In this document: one piece after another, positions 54,090 to 61,950 of the stretch
How the letters are laid out: each line of letters opens with the position of its first letter
Position numbering within the stretch: the stretch's first letter is position 1
DNA from: Nitrosopumilales archaeon
GTDB taxonomy: Archaea > Thermoproteota > Nitrososphaeria > Nitrososphaerales > Nitrosopumilaceae
Assembly (NCBI GenBank): GCA_900299125.1
Contig: OMIR01000082.1
Location: forward strand, 1-64,000
Direction of reading: 5' to 3'
Length of the DNA: 64,000 nt
Notes under the pieces: model-generated
What the model saw: only the letters and a program-made list of their open reading frames with translations
Told to the model about the DNA's origin: nothing
The model's database searches: none
Program-made: the position numbers and the translations under genes

Positions 54090-54127
54090 TTGAAATTTCT
54101 AAATAGATTTTAATATAGAAATTTCTA
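54090..54127 (+). promoter_or_regulatory. Paired operator-like sites flanking the tusA TATA box
   Basis: TTGAAATTTCTA (54090-54101) and the perfect 12-bp palindrome TAGAAATTTCTA (54116-54127) have centres 26 bp apart. Between them lies ATTTTAATA, placed about 26-33 bp before the tusA TTG at 54139, where TBP should bind. Two similar dyads bracketing the TATA box suggest a dimeric regulator, though AT-rich DNA makes chance matches less rare. Confidence 0.5.
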
Positions 54128-54138
54128 TTTTTTCAATA

Positions 54139-54372
54139 TTGAGTACTGTTAGTAAAAAACTGGATGCACGTGGATTATTCTGCCCAGAACCAGTCTTTAG
54201 AACAAAAATGGAAATCGAAAGAATGCAGGTAGGTGAGACTCTTACTGTTTTAGCTGATGATCCAAATGCTGAAGAAGATATTTCACGTTGGGTTAAGCGA
54301 ACAGGACACGAACTTTTGTCATTGAATAAAAACGATAACTCTCTAGAGTTTCTCATTAAAAAGGTGAAATAG
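54139..54372 (+). CDS. tusA: TusA/SirA family sulfur carrier
   Basis: A 77-residue sulfur relay protein. LDARGLFCPEPVFRTKMEIE has the CPxP motif with Cys15, which carries a persulfide in this family. DDPNAEEDISRWVKRTGHEL is the usual second half. The start is TTG. Its TAG stop is directly followed, in the same frame, by the cysteine synthase sequence (see findings). A dyad-flanked promoter lies upstream. Confidence 0.93.
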   Translation: MSTVSKKLDARGLFCPEPVFRTKMEIERMQVGETLTVLADDPNAEEDISRWVKRTGHELLSLNKNDNSLEFLIKKVK

Positions 54373-54375
54373 TTT

Positions 54376-55371
54376 CTGGCTAAAGTTGTACTAGGTCCTG
54401 AGGTATTAGATAGAGTCGGTAATACTCCCCTTGTAAAACTGAGTTTGTCAAATAACCAAATTCAATATTTTGCAAAGCTAGAAAGTCATAATCCGTTTGG
54501 TTCTGTAAAAGATAGAGCGGCATACTGGATGATAAAAGATGCTGAAGAAAAGGGACGATTGAAAAAAAATCACACTATAATCATTGAGCCTACATCTGGA
54601 AATACTGGAATCGCCTTGGCAGGAATAGCAAGTCTATTGGGATATGAAGTGGAAATAGTGATTCCTGAAAAAGCCTCAGAAGAGACCAAAAAAATTATTG
54701 CAAAACTTGGTGCCAAAATTTATGAAACTAGTGATGATCTATGTCCCAAAGTAGGAGCAGGAACTGATCAAAGTATCGCATTGGCAACATCAATTGCATC
54801 ATCTCGTCCGGACAAGTATTACTCACCAAATCAATACTCCAATGAGGCAAATTTTCTAGGACACTATAGGGGAACTGGACCAGAAATCTGGAAACAAACT
54901 GAAGGAAAAATCACCCATTTCTTTACTGGTGTAGGTACGGGAGGAACTATAACTGGAATTGGAACGTATCTGAAAGAAAAAAATCCCAACATTATGATAA
55001 TTGGATGTCAGCCGCAAAAAGATCACCTCATTCAAGGATGGAGAAACTTTGAAGAATCTGCAAAACCTGATTTGTATTTGAGAAGAGAAAAAATAGTGGA
55101 TGATTGGGCACATGTATCAAATCAAGAGGCCTTTTCGGTAGTCAAGGAAGTTTTCGAAAAAGATGGCATGTTAATTAGCCCATCCTCTGCGGCAGTTTAT
55201 GCTTGTATGAAAAAATACAAAATTGACTCACAAGCCTGTGTTGTAGGAATATTTGCAGATGATGGTAGAAAATTCAAGAGTGTCTATGCTAAACAGCAAA
55301 TAATGTCAGAAAATGAATTTGATACTGCATTAAAAAATGCAAAACATCTTTCTAATATTGCTTACCTGTAA
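54376..55371 (+). CDS. cysK: Cysteine synthase family PLP enzyme, probable CTG start
   Basis: It makes cysteine from an activated serine and sulfide, or a related beta-replacement. GRVGNTPLV-type N-terminus (DRVGNTPLVKLSLSN), PLP Lys in NPFGSVKDRAAYWMI, TSGNTGIALAGIASLLGYEV and the phosphate loop GVGTGGTITGIGTYLK are all present. The shortest usual start (TTG 54445) would cut off GNTPLV, so I begin at CTG 54376. This is the second codon after the tusA TAG and is in the same frame. No ATG, GTG or TTG lies between. The enzyme is otherwise intact. Confidence 0.88.
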   Translation: MAKVVLGPEVLDRVGNTPLVKLSLSNNQIQYFAKLESHNPFGSVKDRAAYWMIKDAEEKGRLKKNHTIIIEPTSGNTGIALAGIASLLGYEVEIVIPEKASEETKKIIAKLGAKIYETSDDLCPKVGAGTDQSIALATSIASSRPDKYYSPNQYSNEANFLGHYRGTGPEIWKQTEGKITHFFTGVGTGGTITGIGTYLKEKNPNIMIIGCQPQKDHLIQGWRNFEESAKPDLYLRREKIVDDWAHVSNQEAFSVVKEVFEKDGMLISPSSAAVYACMKKYKIDSQACVVGIFADDGRKFKSVYAKQQIMSENEFDTALKNAKHLSNIAYL

Positions 55372-55379
55372 TCTCTGAC

Positions 55380-56366
55380 TTATTTATTTTCAACTAGGTA
55401 TCTATCCACATCAATTGCTGCCATACAACCATAACCTGCAGCAGTAATTGCTTGTCTGTATCTGTGATCGTGGACATCGCCAGCAGCGAAAACCCCTGGT
55501 ACGTTAGTCTTTGTATTTTCTTTGAGTTTGATGTATCCCTGCCCGTCTAATTCTATTCTATCAACGAAAATTTTTGTATTTGGTTCATGACCGATTGCGA
55601 CAAAAACTGCACCTGCTGTCAGAGTTGTTTTTTGACCTGATTTGACATCTGTTAATACTGCACTAGATACTCTCTCTTTACCCTGAATATCTTCAAGTAT
55701 GCTATTCCAATGAATCTGAATCTTTGGATTTGACATTGCACGTTCTTGCATTACTTTGCTTGCGCGTAACTGATCCTTTCTGTGAATGAGGTGCACCTTA
55801 CTTCCGAATTTTGTTAAAAATGTGGCCTCTTCAACTGCGGAATCTCCTCCTCCAACTACAATTATTTCCTGATTTCTAAAAAACGGACCGTCACATGTAG
55901 CACAATATGAAACACCACGTCCACCAAATGTTTGCTCGCCAGCAATACCGAGTTTTCTAGGTGATGCACCTGTGGCAATAATCACTGCTTTGCATTCGTA
56001 TTCTTCTGATGCAGTTAAAATCTTGAATGGCTTGTGTCTGAAATCTACGTCAATTACCTCATCATCAATTATGGTTGTCCCCATTCTTTCGGTCTGTTTT
56101 CTCATGGTGATCATCAGATCAGGACCCATGATTCCATTTTCAAATCCTGGATAATTTTCAACATCCGTAGTATTGACAAGTTGACCTCCTGGCAAAATGC
56201 CAGATAGGATTAATGTCTCGTGTCTTGCTCTAGAGCAATAGATTCCAGCAGTGTATCCTGCAGGACCTGCACCGATAATAATTACGTCGTACTTTGTTTT
56301 TCTTTTCTCAGTCTTTGGAAACTCTTTTTCCATCATCATGGTCGAGCCACCGTCTGAAGCCATCAT
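55380..56366 (-). CDS. trxB: Thioredoxin reductase
   Basis: An FAD/NADPH disulfide reductase. The FAD motif is DVIIIGAGPAGYTAGIYCSR, the redox-active pair is CATCDGPFF, the NADPH site is EIIVVGGGDSAVEEATFLTK, and FAAGDVHDHRYRQAITAAGY closes the FAD site. I begin at ATG 56366, whose ATGA overlaps the stop of the gene upstream. A longer TTG frame would overlap it by 43 bp. It is the third gene of thi4-unknown-trxB. Confidence 0.95.
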   Translation of the reverse strand: MMASDGGSTMMMEKEFPKTEKRKTKYDVIIIGAGPAGYTAGIYCSRARHETLILSGILPGGQLVNTTDVENYPGFENGIMGPDLMITMRKQTERMGTTIIDDEVIDVDFRHKPFKILTASEEYECKAVIIATGASPRKLGIAGEQTFGGRGVSYCATCDGPFFRNQEIIVVGGGDSAVEEATFLTKFGSKVHLIHRKDQLRASKVMQERAMSNPKIQIHWNSILEDIQGKERVSSAVLTDVKSGQKTTLTAGAVFVAIGHEPNTKIFVDRIELDGQGYIKLKENTKTNVPGVFAAGDVHDHRYRQAITAAGYGCMAAIDVDRYLVENK

Positions 56367-57166
56367 AAAAGTGCCATTTTTTTTGAATAATTTAAAGTCA
56401 ACCAATCCTTGATTGCTTTTTCATGTTTTGCGCACAGTCGACCAAATTCTAACTGTGAATACAACAGATCGCGTTGCCAATGAGCGTTGTTCAAACGACA
56501 GTCAAGCAAATCACAAAATGATTCTCCAAAGATATAGTAAAAAATTGCCTGAAGGGCGTAGCCCTGTACTATCTTATCTAACCTACTGTCATGATATTCT
56601 AGATACGTCCCTTTGTATTTTTCCTTAATAGAATCAATATTTAGCCCAATTCCGTAGTTTTTCATCAAGTCCATGTAATATTCACGAGGCTTTGCAGGGG
56701 CTTCTATGATTCCAGTGGTGGAAATTATTGCGGGGTTGGAACCAATTAGTGCTCTACCATGATACCTGTAATCGGAATTATCGAAAGTGCAAGTTAGTTT
56801 GTTAGTTAATACCAAATGCAAAATATCACTCTCGGACTCGTCATTGCCAATAAGACCTGTTAGAATTTTTTGTAACTCAAATCCGTCATAGAGAACAATG
56901 TTTTCTGTCTCGGCGGAATTAACAAATGATTCAAACTCGAACTGTACTTCCTCAGTAGTTGGGTCATGAATTTGAAATTCCTGTCTATAGTTGTAAACTC
57001 TGGTTCTGGCAACATCATGTGCGACATCTAATCCCTTTTGATGGAAAATATTTTTTCTCTTTATGACGGGGACTCTAAAAAAATCTTGTAAAAAATTTGC
57101 TAAAGAATCAAAATTTATTTCAGGTACCGACGGCTCCTCGTAGAGAAATATTTTTGATAATAACAC
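56363..57166 (-). CDS. Protein of unknown function between thi4 and trxB
   Basis: A 267-residue soluble protein with a GTG start 2 bp after thi4. The C-terminal half is the most distinctive: DSRLDKIVQGYALQAIFYYI, FGESFCDLLDCRLNNAHWQR and FGRLCAKHEKAIKDW, with clustered Cys/His that could bind metal. I recall related thaumarchaeal proteins labelled as a DUF of putative metallopeptidases, but there is no HExxH and I do not claim activity. Its strict linkage to thi4 and trxB suggests work in thiamin, sulfur or redox metabolism. Confidence 0.65.
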   Translation of the reverse strand: MLLSKIFLYEEPSVPEINFDSLANFLQDFFRVPVIKRKNIFHQKGLDVAHDVARTRVYNYRQEFQIHDPTTEEVQFEFESFVNSAETENIVLYDGFELQKILTGLIGNDESESDILHLVLTNKLTCTFDNSDYRYHGRALIGSNPAIISTTGIIEAPAKPREYYMDLMKNYGIGLNIDSIKEKYKGTYLEYHDSRLDKIVQGYALQAIFYYIFGESFCDLLDCRLNNAHWQRDLLYSQLEFGRLCAKHEKAIKDWLTLNYSKKMALL

Positions 57167-57168
57167 GT

Positions 57169-57981
57169 TTAGCTTCGATTTAGCTCTTTCAATTTCTGAG
57201 CAGTAATCTCTGCTGCTCTTTTTCCTGAGAATAACATGGAACCAAATGTGGGACCCATCCTTGGAAGCCCATGTGTTTCTGTGACTGACATTCCGGCAAT
57301 TACAAGTCCTGGATAAATTTCCCCCGTGGATTCAACTACTTTGTCTTCCCCATCTTCAACCCACATTGGATTCATTCCTTTCCAGTCGACAAGCTTTCTA
57401 TCTACTAGTCTTTTTACTGCAACTGAATCATGACCAGAAGCATCAATTACCATCTTTGATTCTAAGGCAACTGGATCAACACAAGTGATGTTCCTTGGCA
57501 AAGCAGATACTGGCATCCAGTTCACGACCAGTCCTGAAACTCGACCATATTTCAAAATTAGATCATCAAATTTAGTCAGATTCAAGAATTTTACACCTGC
57601 ATCACATGTAGCTGCAATTAGCTTTGAAACTGCATGTGGTCCTGCGGTAATGTATAGTCCTTCAGTTGCTTGCTTGTATGGTACACCTAACTCATCCCAG
57701 ATTTTTTGTGCTGGAGCTCGTACTGTTACTGGATTCATCATATATCCGCCCAACCAGTATCCGCCACCAAGATAGTTGTTTTGCTCTATGATCAAAACCT
57801 TGTAACCCATTAATGATAATTCACGTCCGGCTGTTAATCCAGCTGGACCTGCTCCTATGATTATGACATCAGAAGTAATTCTTTCTTTGAATACTGCAAA
57901 AAACTCATCAGCAATGGCTCCAGTAATTTTTGCTTCATTTACGTCGGCAAAAATTTTTGTTCTTGTCTGTGCACTTTGCAT
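57169..57981 (-). CDS. thi4: Thiamine thiazole synthase Thi4, Cys type
   Basis: It converts NAD and glycine, with sulfur, to the ADP-thiazole precursor of thiamin. SDVIIIGAGPAGLTAGRELS, LIIEQNNYLGGGYWLGGYMM and GMSVTETHGLPRMGPTFGSM are characteristic. Cys167 (in ITCVDPVALESK) occupies the position of the sacrificial Cys of yeast Thi4 (CCMDP), whereas methanogen Thi4 proteins have His and use free sulfide. So a single-turnover, self-sacrificing enzyme is predicted, as shown for Haloferax. The length of 270 is complete. Confidence 0.94.
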   Translation of the reverse strand: MQSAQTRTKIFADVNEAKITGAIADEFFAVFKERITSDVIIIGAGPAGLTAGRELSLMGYKVLIIEQNNYLGGGYWLGGYMMNPVTVRAPAQKIWDELGVPYKQATEGLYITAGPHAVSKLIAATCDAGVKFLNLTKFDDLILKYGRVSGLVVNWMPVSALPRNITCVDPVALESKMVIDASGHDSVAVKRLVDRKLVDWKGMNPMWVEDGEDKVVESTGEIYPGLVIAGMSVTETHGLPRMGPTFGSMLFSGKRAAEITAQKLKELNRS

Positions 57982-58113
57982 AAAACTAGCCCAAATTAAA
58001 TTACATTAATAGTTTATTGTCATTAGTTTTTCAATTACTTAGGAGAAACTAAGAATTAGGAAAATACTGCACTTGAATTAGCGGGCTCGGCAAATTGTGA
58101 TTCTTATCAAAAA

Positions 58114-58120
58114 TTTATAT
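58114..58120 (+). promoter_or_regulatory. TATA box of the nitrite/sulfite reductase gene
   Basis: TTTATAT lies about 21-27 bp before the TTG start at 58141, in a 159-bp gap shared with divergent thi4. This favours a leaderless transcript. A CTTAG-GAGAAA-CTAAG hairpin (58038-58053) also lies in this gap, of unknown role. Confidence 0.5.
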
Positions 58121-58140
58121 CCGATTTTAAGTGAAGCTAG

Positions 58141-59949
58141 TTGAATTTGAGTACTCTAACTAAACAGTCTCGAGATGGCAAAAAACCAAAGGTTAACTGG
58201 GCACGAATTGAGGAAGCCGACCACTTTGCTGAAATGGTAAAAAAATTCCGACAAGGCAAACTAGAGCCTGATCTTTTTAGAAGATTTAGATTGCAAAATG
58301 GTGCATATGGCACTCGAATGACCGATGATTATGCTATGGTTAGAGTGAAGCTTCCGGCAGGAGAAGTATATCCTCATCAACTAGAACGACTAGCAACACT
58401 CTCTGAACAATATTCTATTGGTTCAGCACATGTTTCAACAAGACAAAATCTGCAATTGCACTGGGTTATACTAGAAGATGTTTCAGAAATAATGAGAAGC
58501 CTCGCCGAAGTAGGCCTAACTTCCCGAGAGGCATGTGGTAATGCCGTTAGAAATGTAATGTGTAGTCCTTTGGCAGGTGTTTGTAAGGATGAAGAATTTG
58601 ATGTGACACCTTATGCCATTGCAACTGCCAAATTTTTCTTAAGAAACCCACTAAACCAATCATTGCCTAGAAAGTTCAAGTTCAATTTCACCTGCTGTGA
58701 AAAACATGGAATGGCTAGAATGGTTGACGTTGGACTAATCCCACAAACTAGGACAATAAATGGACAATCTCGAAGAGGCTTCAAAATATTCCTCGGAGGA
58801 GGATTGGGAAACAAATCATTTGTTGGACATCAATTAGAGGATTGGACTCCTGAAGAAGATTTACTGTACACATCAATTGCGACAATTAGAATTTTTGACA
58901 GATTAGGAGATAGAAAACATCTGGAGCGCAACAGAATGAGATACTTGGTTGACTCGATGGGTTGGGAACAATTCCAAAGTCTTGTTCTCAAAGAAAGGGC
59001 TCTGGTAAAAATGGCCCAATCTGTTATCGTCAAACTCTCAGTTGACTCAACTCCACAGAAGCTAGACACCAATATCAGAATAACTGGATTTGAAGGAAAA
59101 TCAATCCCTGATGGATTCTCTAGATGGCGAAAGGGTAATACTTTTGCACAAAAACAATCTGGATACTATTCTGTTTCTATAACACTTGAAGCAGGCGACA
59201 TTACTGCTAACCAACTTCGCACAATCTCAGAAGTCTCTAAAGATTTTTCCGCAGAGGGCTATGCGAGAACTGGTTTTGTTCAGGATATTTATCTCAGATA
59301 TGTTGCAGAATCAGACCTTCCAAGGCTTTATGCAAAATTAATTGATGTCGGATTGGCAAATCCAGGCTCACTTACAATGGTTCATCCAGTTGGCTGCTCA
59401 GGTACCACATCCTGTAATCTGGCTCTAACGAATTCACACAGACTAGCAAAGGAAATACAAAGAAAATTCATCGAATTAAAACTTGATCAGGACGAAGATC
59501 TCAGAGAATCCTCAATCAAAATAAGCGGATGTCCTAATTCTTGCGGCCAACACGAAATTGCTACCATTGGATTCTTTGGGGGTGGTGGACGTTCTGGCAA
59601 AGATATGTATCCTGTATATCAAATGTCTTTGGGTGGACGGTCTGACGGTGAGACGATGCTTGGAGTAAACGTGATGAGGATTCCAGCAAAGCGTGTCATA
59701 CCTGCCGTTCTAAAACTCATTGAGACATTCAAGGCAAACAAAAAGCAGGAAGATGATTTCAAGTCATGGATTCACAAGATCATTACAGGGCATGCTGATT
59801 CACAGGTCAGAACTGTCGATGATATTAAAAAAACACTCTTGCCATTTACACAGGCTCCGTCAATTGAACAAGACAAGGATTTCTATGCTGACTATGGTAG
59901 TGACTCTAGCTACCATACGAGAACCGGCAAGGGTGAATGCGCTGCTTGA
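58141..59949 (+). CDS. nirA: Ferredoxin-type nitrite/sulfite reductase (siroheme)
   Basis: A 602-residue two-repeat siroheme/[4Fe-4S] enzyme that reduces nitrite to ammonia or sulfite to sulfide with six electrons. The cluster Cys are in VGCSGTTSCNLAL (Cx5C) and KISGCPNSCGQHEIATIGFF (Cx3C). Siroheme-contacting STRQNLQLHWVIL and EACGNAVRNVMCSPLAGVC are present. The motifs do not separate nitrite from sulfite. The overlapping rhodanese gene and nearby tusA and cysteine synthase lean toward sulfite. The start is TTG. Confidence 0.93.
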   Translation: MNLSTLTKQSRDGKKPKVNWARIEEADHFAEMVKKFRQGKLEPDLFRRFRLQNGAYGTRMTDDYAMVRVKLPAGEVYPHQLERLATLSEQYSIGSAHVSTRQNLQLHWVILEDVSEIMRSLAEVGLTSREACGNAVRNVMCSPLAGVCKDEEFDVTPYAIATAKFFLRNPLNQSLPRKFKFNFTCCEKHGMARMVDVGLIPQTRTINGQSRRGFKIFLGGGLGNKSFVGHQLEDWTPEEDLLYTSIATIRIFDRLGDRKHLERNRMRYLVDSMGWEQFQSLVLKERALVKMAQSVIVKLSVDSTPQKLDTNIRITGFEGKSIPDGFSRWRKGNTFAQKQSGYYSVSITLEAGDITANQLRTISEVSKDFSAEGYARTGFVQDIYLRYVAESDLPRLYAKLIDVGLANPGSLTMVHPVGCSGTTSCNLALTNSHRLAKEIQRKFIELKLDQDEDLRESSIKISGCPNSCGQHEIATIGFFGGGGRSGKDMYPVYQMSLGGRSDGETMLGVNVMRIPAKRVIPAVLKLIETFKANKKQEDDFKSWIHKIITGHADSQVRTVDDIKKTLLPFTQAPSIEQDKDFYADYGSDSSYHTRTGKGECAA

Positions 59950-60734
59950 AAAAACCAACAATTGATGCAGATTATCTACGAGGGCAAATCCGTGATAATA
60001 GTATTAGAATTATAGATGTTAGGCGATCTGAGGATTACAAAAAAGATCACATTCCAAAATCTGTAAATCTCCCACTTGCGGAGCTCTTAGCCGATGATTC
60101 ACCAGAAAACGTACTCAAAATAACACAAAAACTGGGAATAGATGATCAGACCCCTGTAGCAGTTTATGATGATACGTTTGGAGCGTTGGCATCCAGAGTT
60201 GCATGGACTCTTCAATATCTTGGGCACTCTGATGTATCACTCTTGGAGATGACTTATTCTCAATGGAAAGGCCTTGGTTTGGAAGTTGATAGCTCAGAGA
60301 ACGTGCCATCACAAAAGACTCATTCTGTAAAACTCAGACCTGAGATAATGGCAACTGCTGACTATTTGGAAAAGGCCAAAGAAAACAAAAATGTCATTGT
60401 GATTGATAATCGTGAACGATTAAACTATCTGGAACAACACATTCCTGGAGCAATCAATATTCCGTATCTAACACTTTCATCTGAAAATAGAATTCTCAAG
60501 CCAAAAGAGGAACTAAAACGACTACTCAAAAACCGAAACATACCAGAAAATTCGGAAATTATTACTTACTGTGGAAGTGTTGGAACACTCTCAGGGCTTG
60601 CTTATTATGCCCTACAATCTGCCGACTATCAAAATGTTAGACTCTACGTGCGCTCTTTCAAAGAGTGGAAAGGACTAAACAAACCAATCATAAAGCAAGA
60701 AAACGCCAATTATTGGGACCTGTCAGCAGAATAA
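59937..60734 (+). CDS. Two-domain rhodanese-like sulfurtransferase
   Basis: A 265-residue thiosulfate sulfurtransferase-like protein. The first rhodanese domain (8-120) ends in VAVYDDTFGALASR, with Asp where the catalytic Cys would be. The second (130-255) has IITYCGSVGTLSGLAYYALQ with the active Cys. This inactive-active arrangement is normal for TST-type enzymes. ATG 59937 or TTG 59946 both overlap the nirA stop, so the two are translationally coupled. Confidence 0.92.
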   Translation: MRCLKKPTIDADYLRGQIRDNSIRIIDVRRSEDYKKDHIPKSVNLPLAELLADDSPENVLKITQKLGIDDQTPVAVYDDTFGALASRVAWTLQYLGHSDVSLLEMTYSQWKGLGLEVDSSENVPSQKTHSVKLRPEIMATADYLEKAKENKNVIVIDNRERLNYLEQHIPGAINIPYLTLSSENRILKPKEELKRLLKNRNIPENSEIITYCGSVGTLSGLAYYALQSADYQNVRLYVRSFKEWKGLNKPIIKQENANYWDLSAE

Positions 60735-61841
60735 CTATACTTGCCCGCGTAGCTTTTTGGTAATCACGGCTTCCACACTATCTAATAATCCTAGAATCTT
60801 TTCCTTGTTTTCTTTAAGATAATCCAAACCCTTGTCTTCTAGTCTTACCTTGTATAGTCTAATCTCGCGATGCTCATCTAGGAATTGTTCTATCATGGCA
60901 GCTCCAAGTTTTTCAGCATCAATAAATGAGCCAAAGTTTTTGATAATTTTTTCGACATCTTCTTCTTCAATTGCAAGCTTTGTTGATTGAATTGCCTCAC
61001 TAACATCTCTGAGTGATTTGATAGTGCCTGGTAGCTTCTTGGTTGTACCAATAAGACTTTTTTTCTCAACACCGATTTTTTCTGCCATTTCTGGTTCTAT
61101 GTCATAAGTATCAATCTTGTTGAGTCCTTGTCGTTTTTCATTTTTAATAATTAGTCCTTTTTGTAATAGTTTTCTAAGAGAATCTTCGACCTCTTCTTTA
61201 CTTACAAATGTCGTCCATACAATTGCACCAATTGTATGATAGCCTTGTCGTATTGATTCAAAGACCACAAGCTCTACTATTCTTCTAAAACTTTCCTCAA
61301 TTTTGATATTTGAAAAATCCTTATCTCTTACTGCGCGTTTTGCATTTTTAACATCAATTTCAATTGAACGTTTTAGGGATTCTATTGATTCAGGAATTTC
61401 ATTTAGCAGTGATAAATAGCACGCCTTGTTGTACCATGCCATACCAAATGTTGGATCTGACTCGATTGATTTTTCAACACAATCTAGGGCCTTTGGATAT
61501 TGTTTTTGTTGATAATGAACCAATGACTTGAGATTCCATGCTTCGGAATTTGCAACGTCCAAATCTAGCACTTTATCGTATGCTTGTAGAGCTCCTGCAT
61601 AATCATCCAAGTGGAATTTAGAATATCCCATTTTTAGCAGCGCTTCGATATTGTTAGGATCAATTCTAATTATTTGATCAAATACTTTGACTGCATCTTC
61701 AAGACGCTCGTCTGCCATTAGGTGAATGCCTTTTTTCAGAAGTTTTGTCTGCTGATACTCTGCATTTACCAGACTAGTACTAGTATCATCAACTGGCTTT
61801 GGTAGGTTTTTGTCTTCTTTTCCTTCCAAACTCTTTTTCAT
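60735..61841 (-). CDS. TPR protein with C-terminal winged-helix-like region
   Basis: A 368-residue soluble protein. About four TPRs occupy residues 30-165 (ALLKMGYSKFHLDDYAGALQ; AWNLKSLVHYQQKQYPKALD; AWYNKACYLSLLNEIPESIE). They are followed by a winged-helix-like segment (YHTIGAIVWTTFVSKEEVED; SLRKLLQKGLIIKNEKRQGL) and a helical C-terminus. It is probably a scaffold or regulator. The stop touches the rhodanese stop with no gap (convergent). Confidence 0.8.
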   Translation of the reverse strand: MKKSLEGKEDKNLPKPVDDTSTSLVNAEYQQTKLLKKGIHLMADERLEDAVKVFDQIIRIDPNNIEALLKMGYSKFHLDDYAGALQAYDKVLDLDVANSEAWNLKSLVHYQQKQYPKALDCVEKSIESDPTFGMAWYNKACYLSLLNEIPESIESLKRSIEIDVKNAKRAVRDKDFSNIKIEESFRRIVELVVFESIRQGYHTIGAIVWTTFVSKEEVEDSLRKLLQKGLIIKNEKRQGLNKIDTYDIEPEMAEKIGVEKKSLIGTTKKLPGTIKSLRDVSEAIQSTKLAIEEEDVEKIIKNFGSFIDAEKLGAAMIEQFLDEHREIRLYKVRLEDKGLDYLKENKEKILGLLDSVEAVITKKLRGQV

Positions 61842-61950
61842 TTGTGATTTTTGAAGATAATTCGAATAAATACCAAGCTGATCATAATTAAGCTAGGCAA
61901 CTAGGTTCCACATAGAAAATCCAATATACTTGCAGATTACAACCTGTTTG

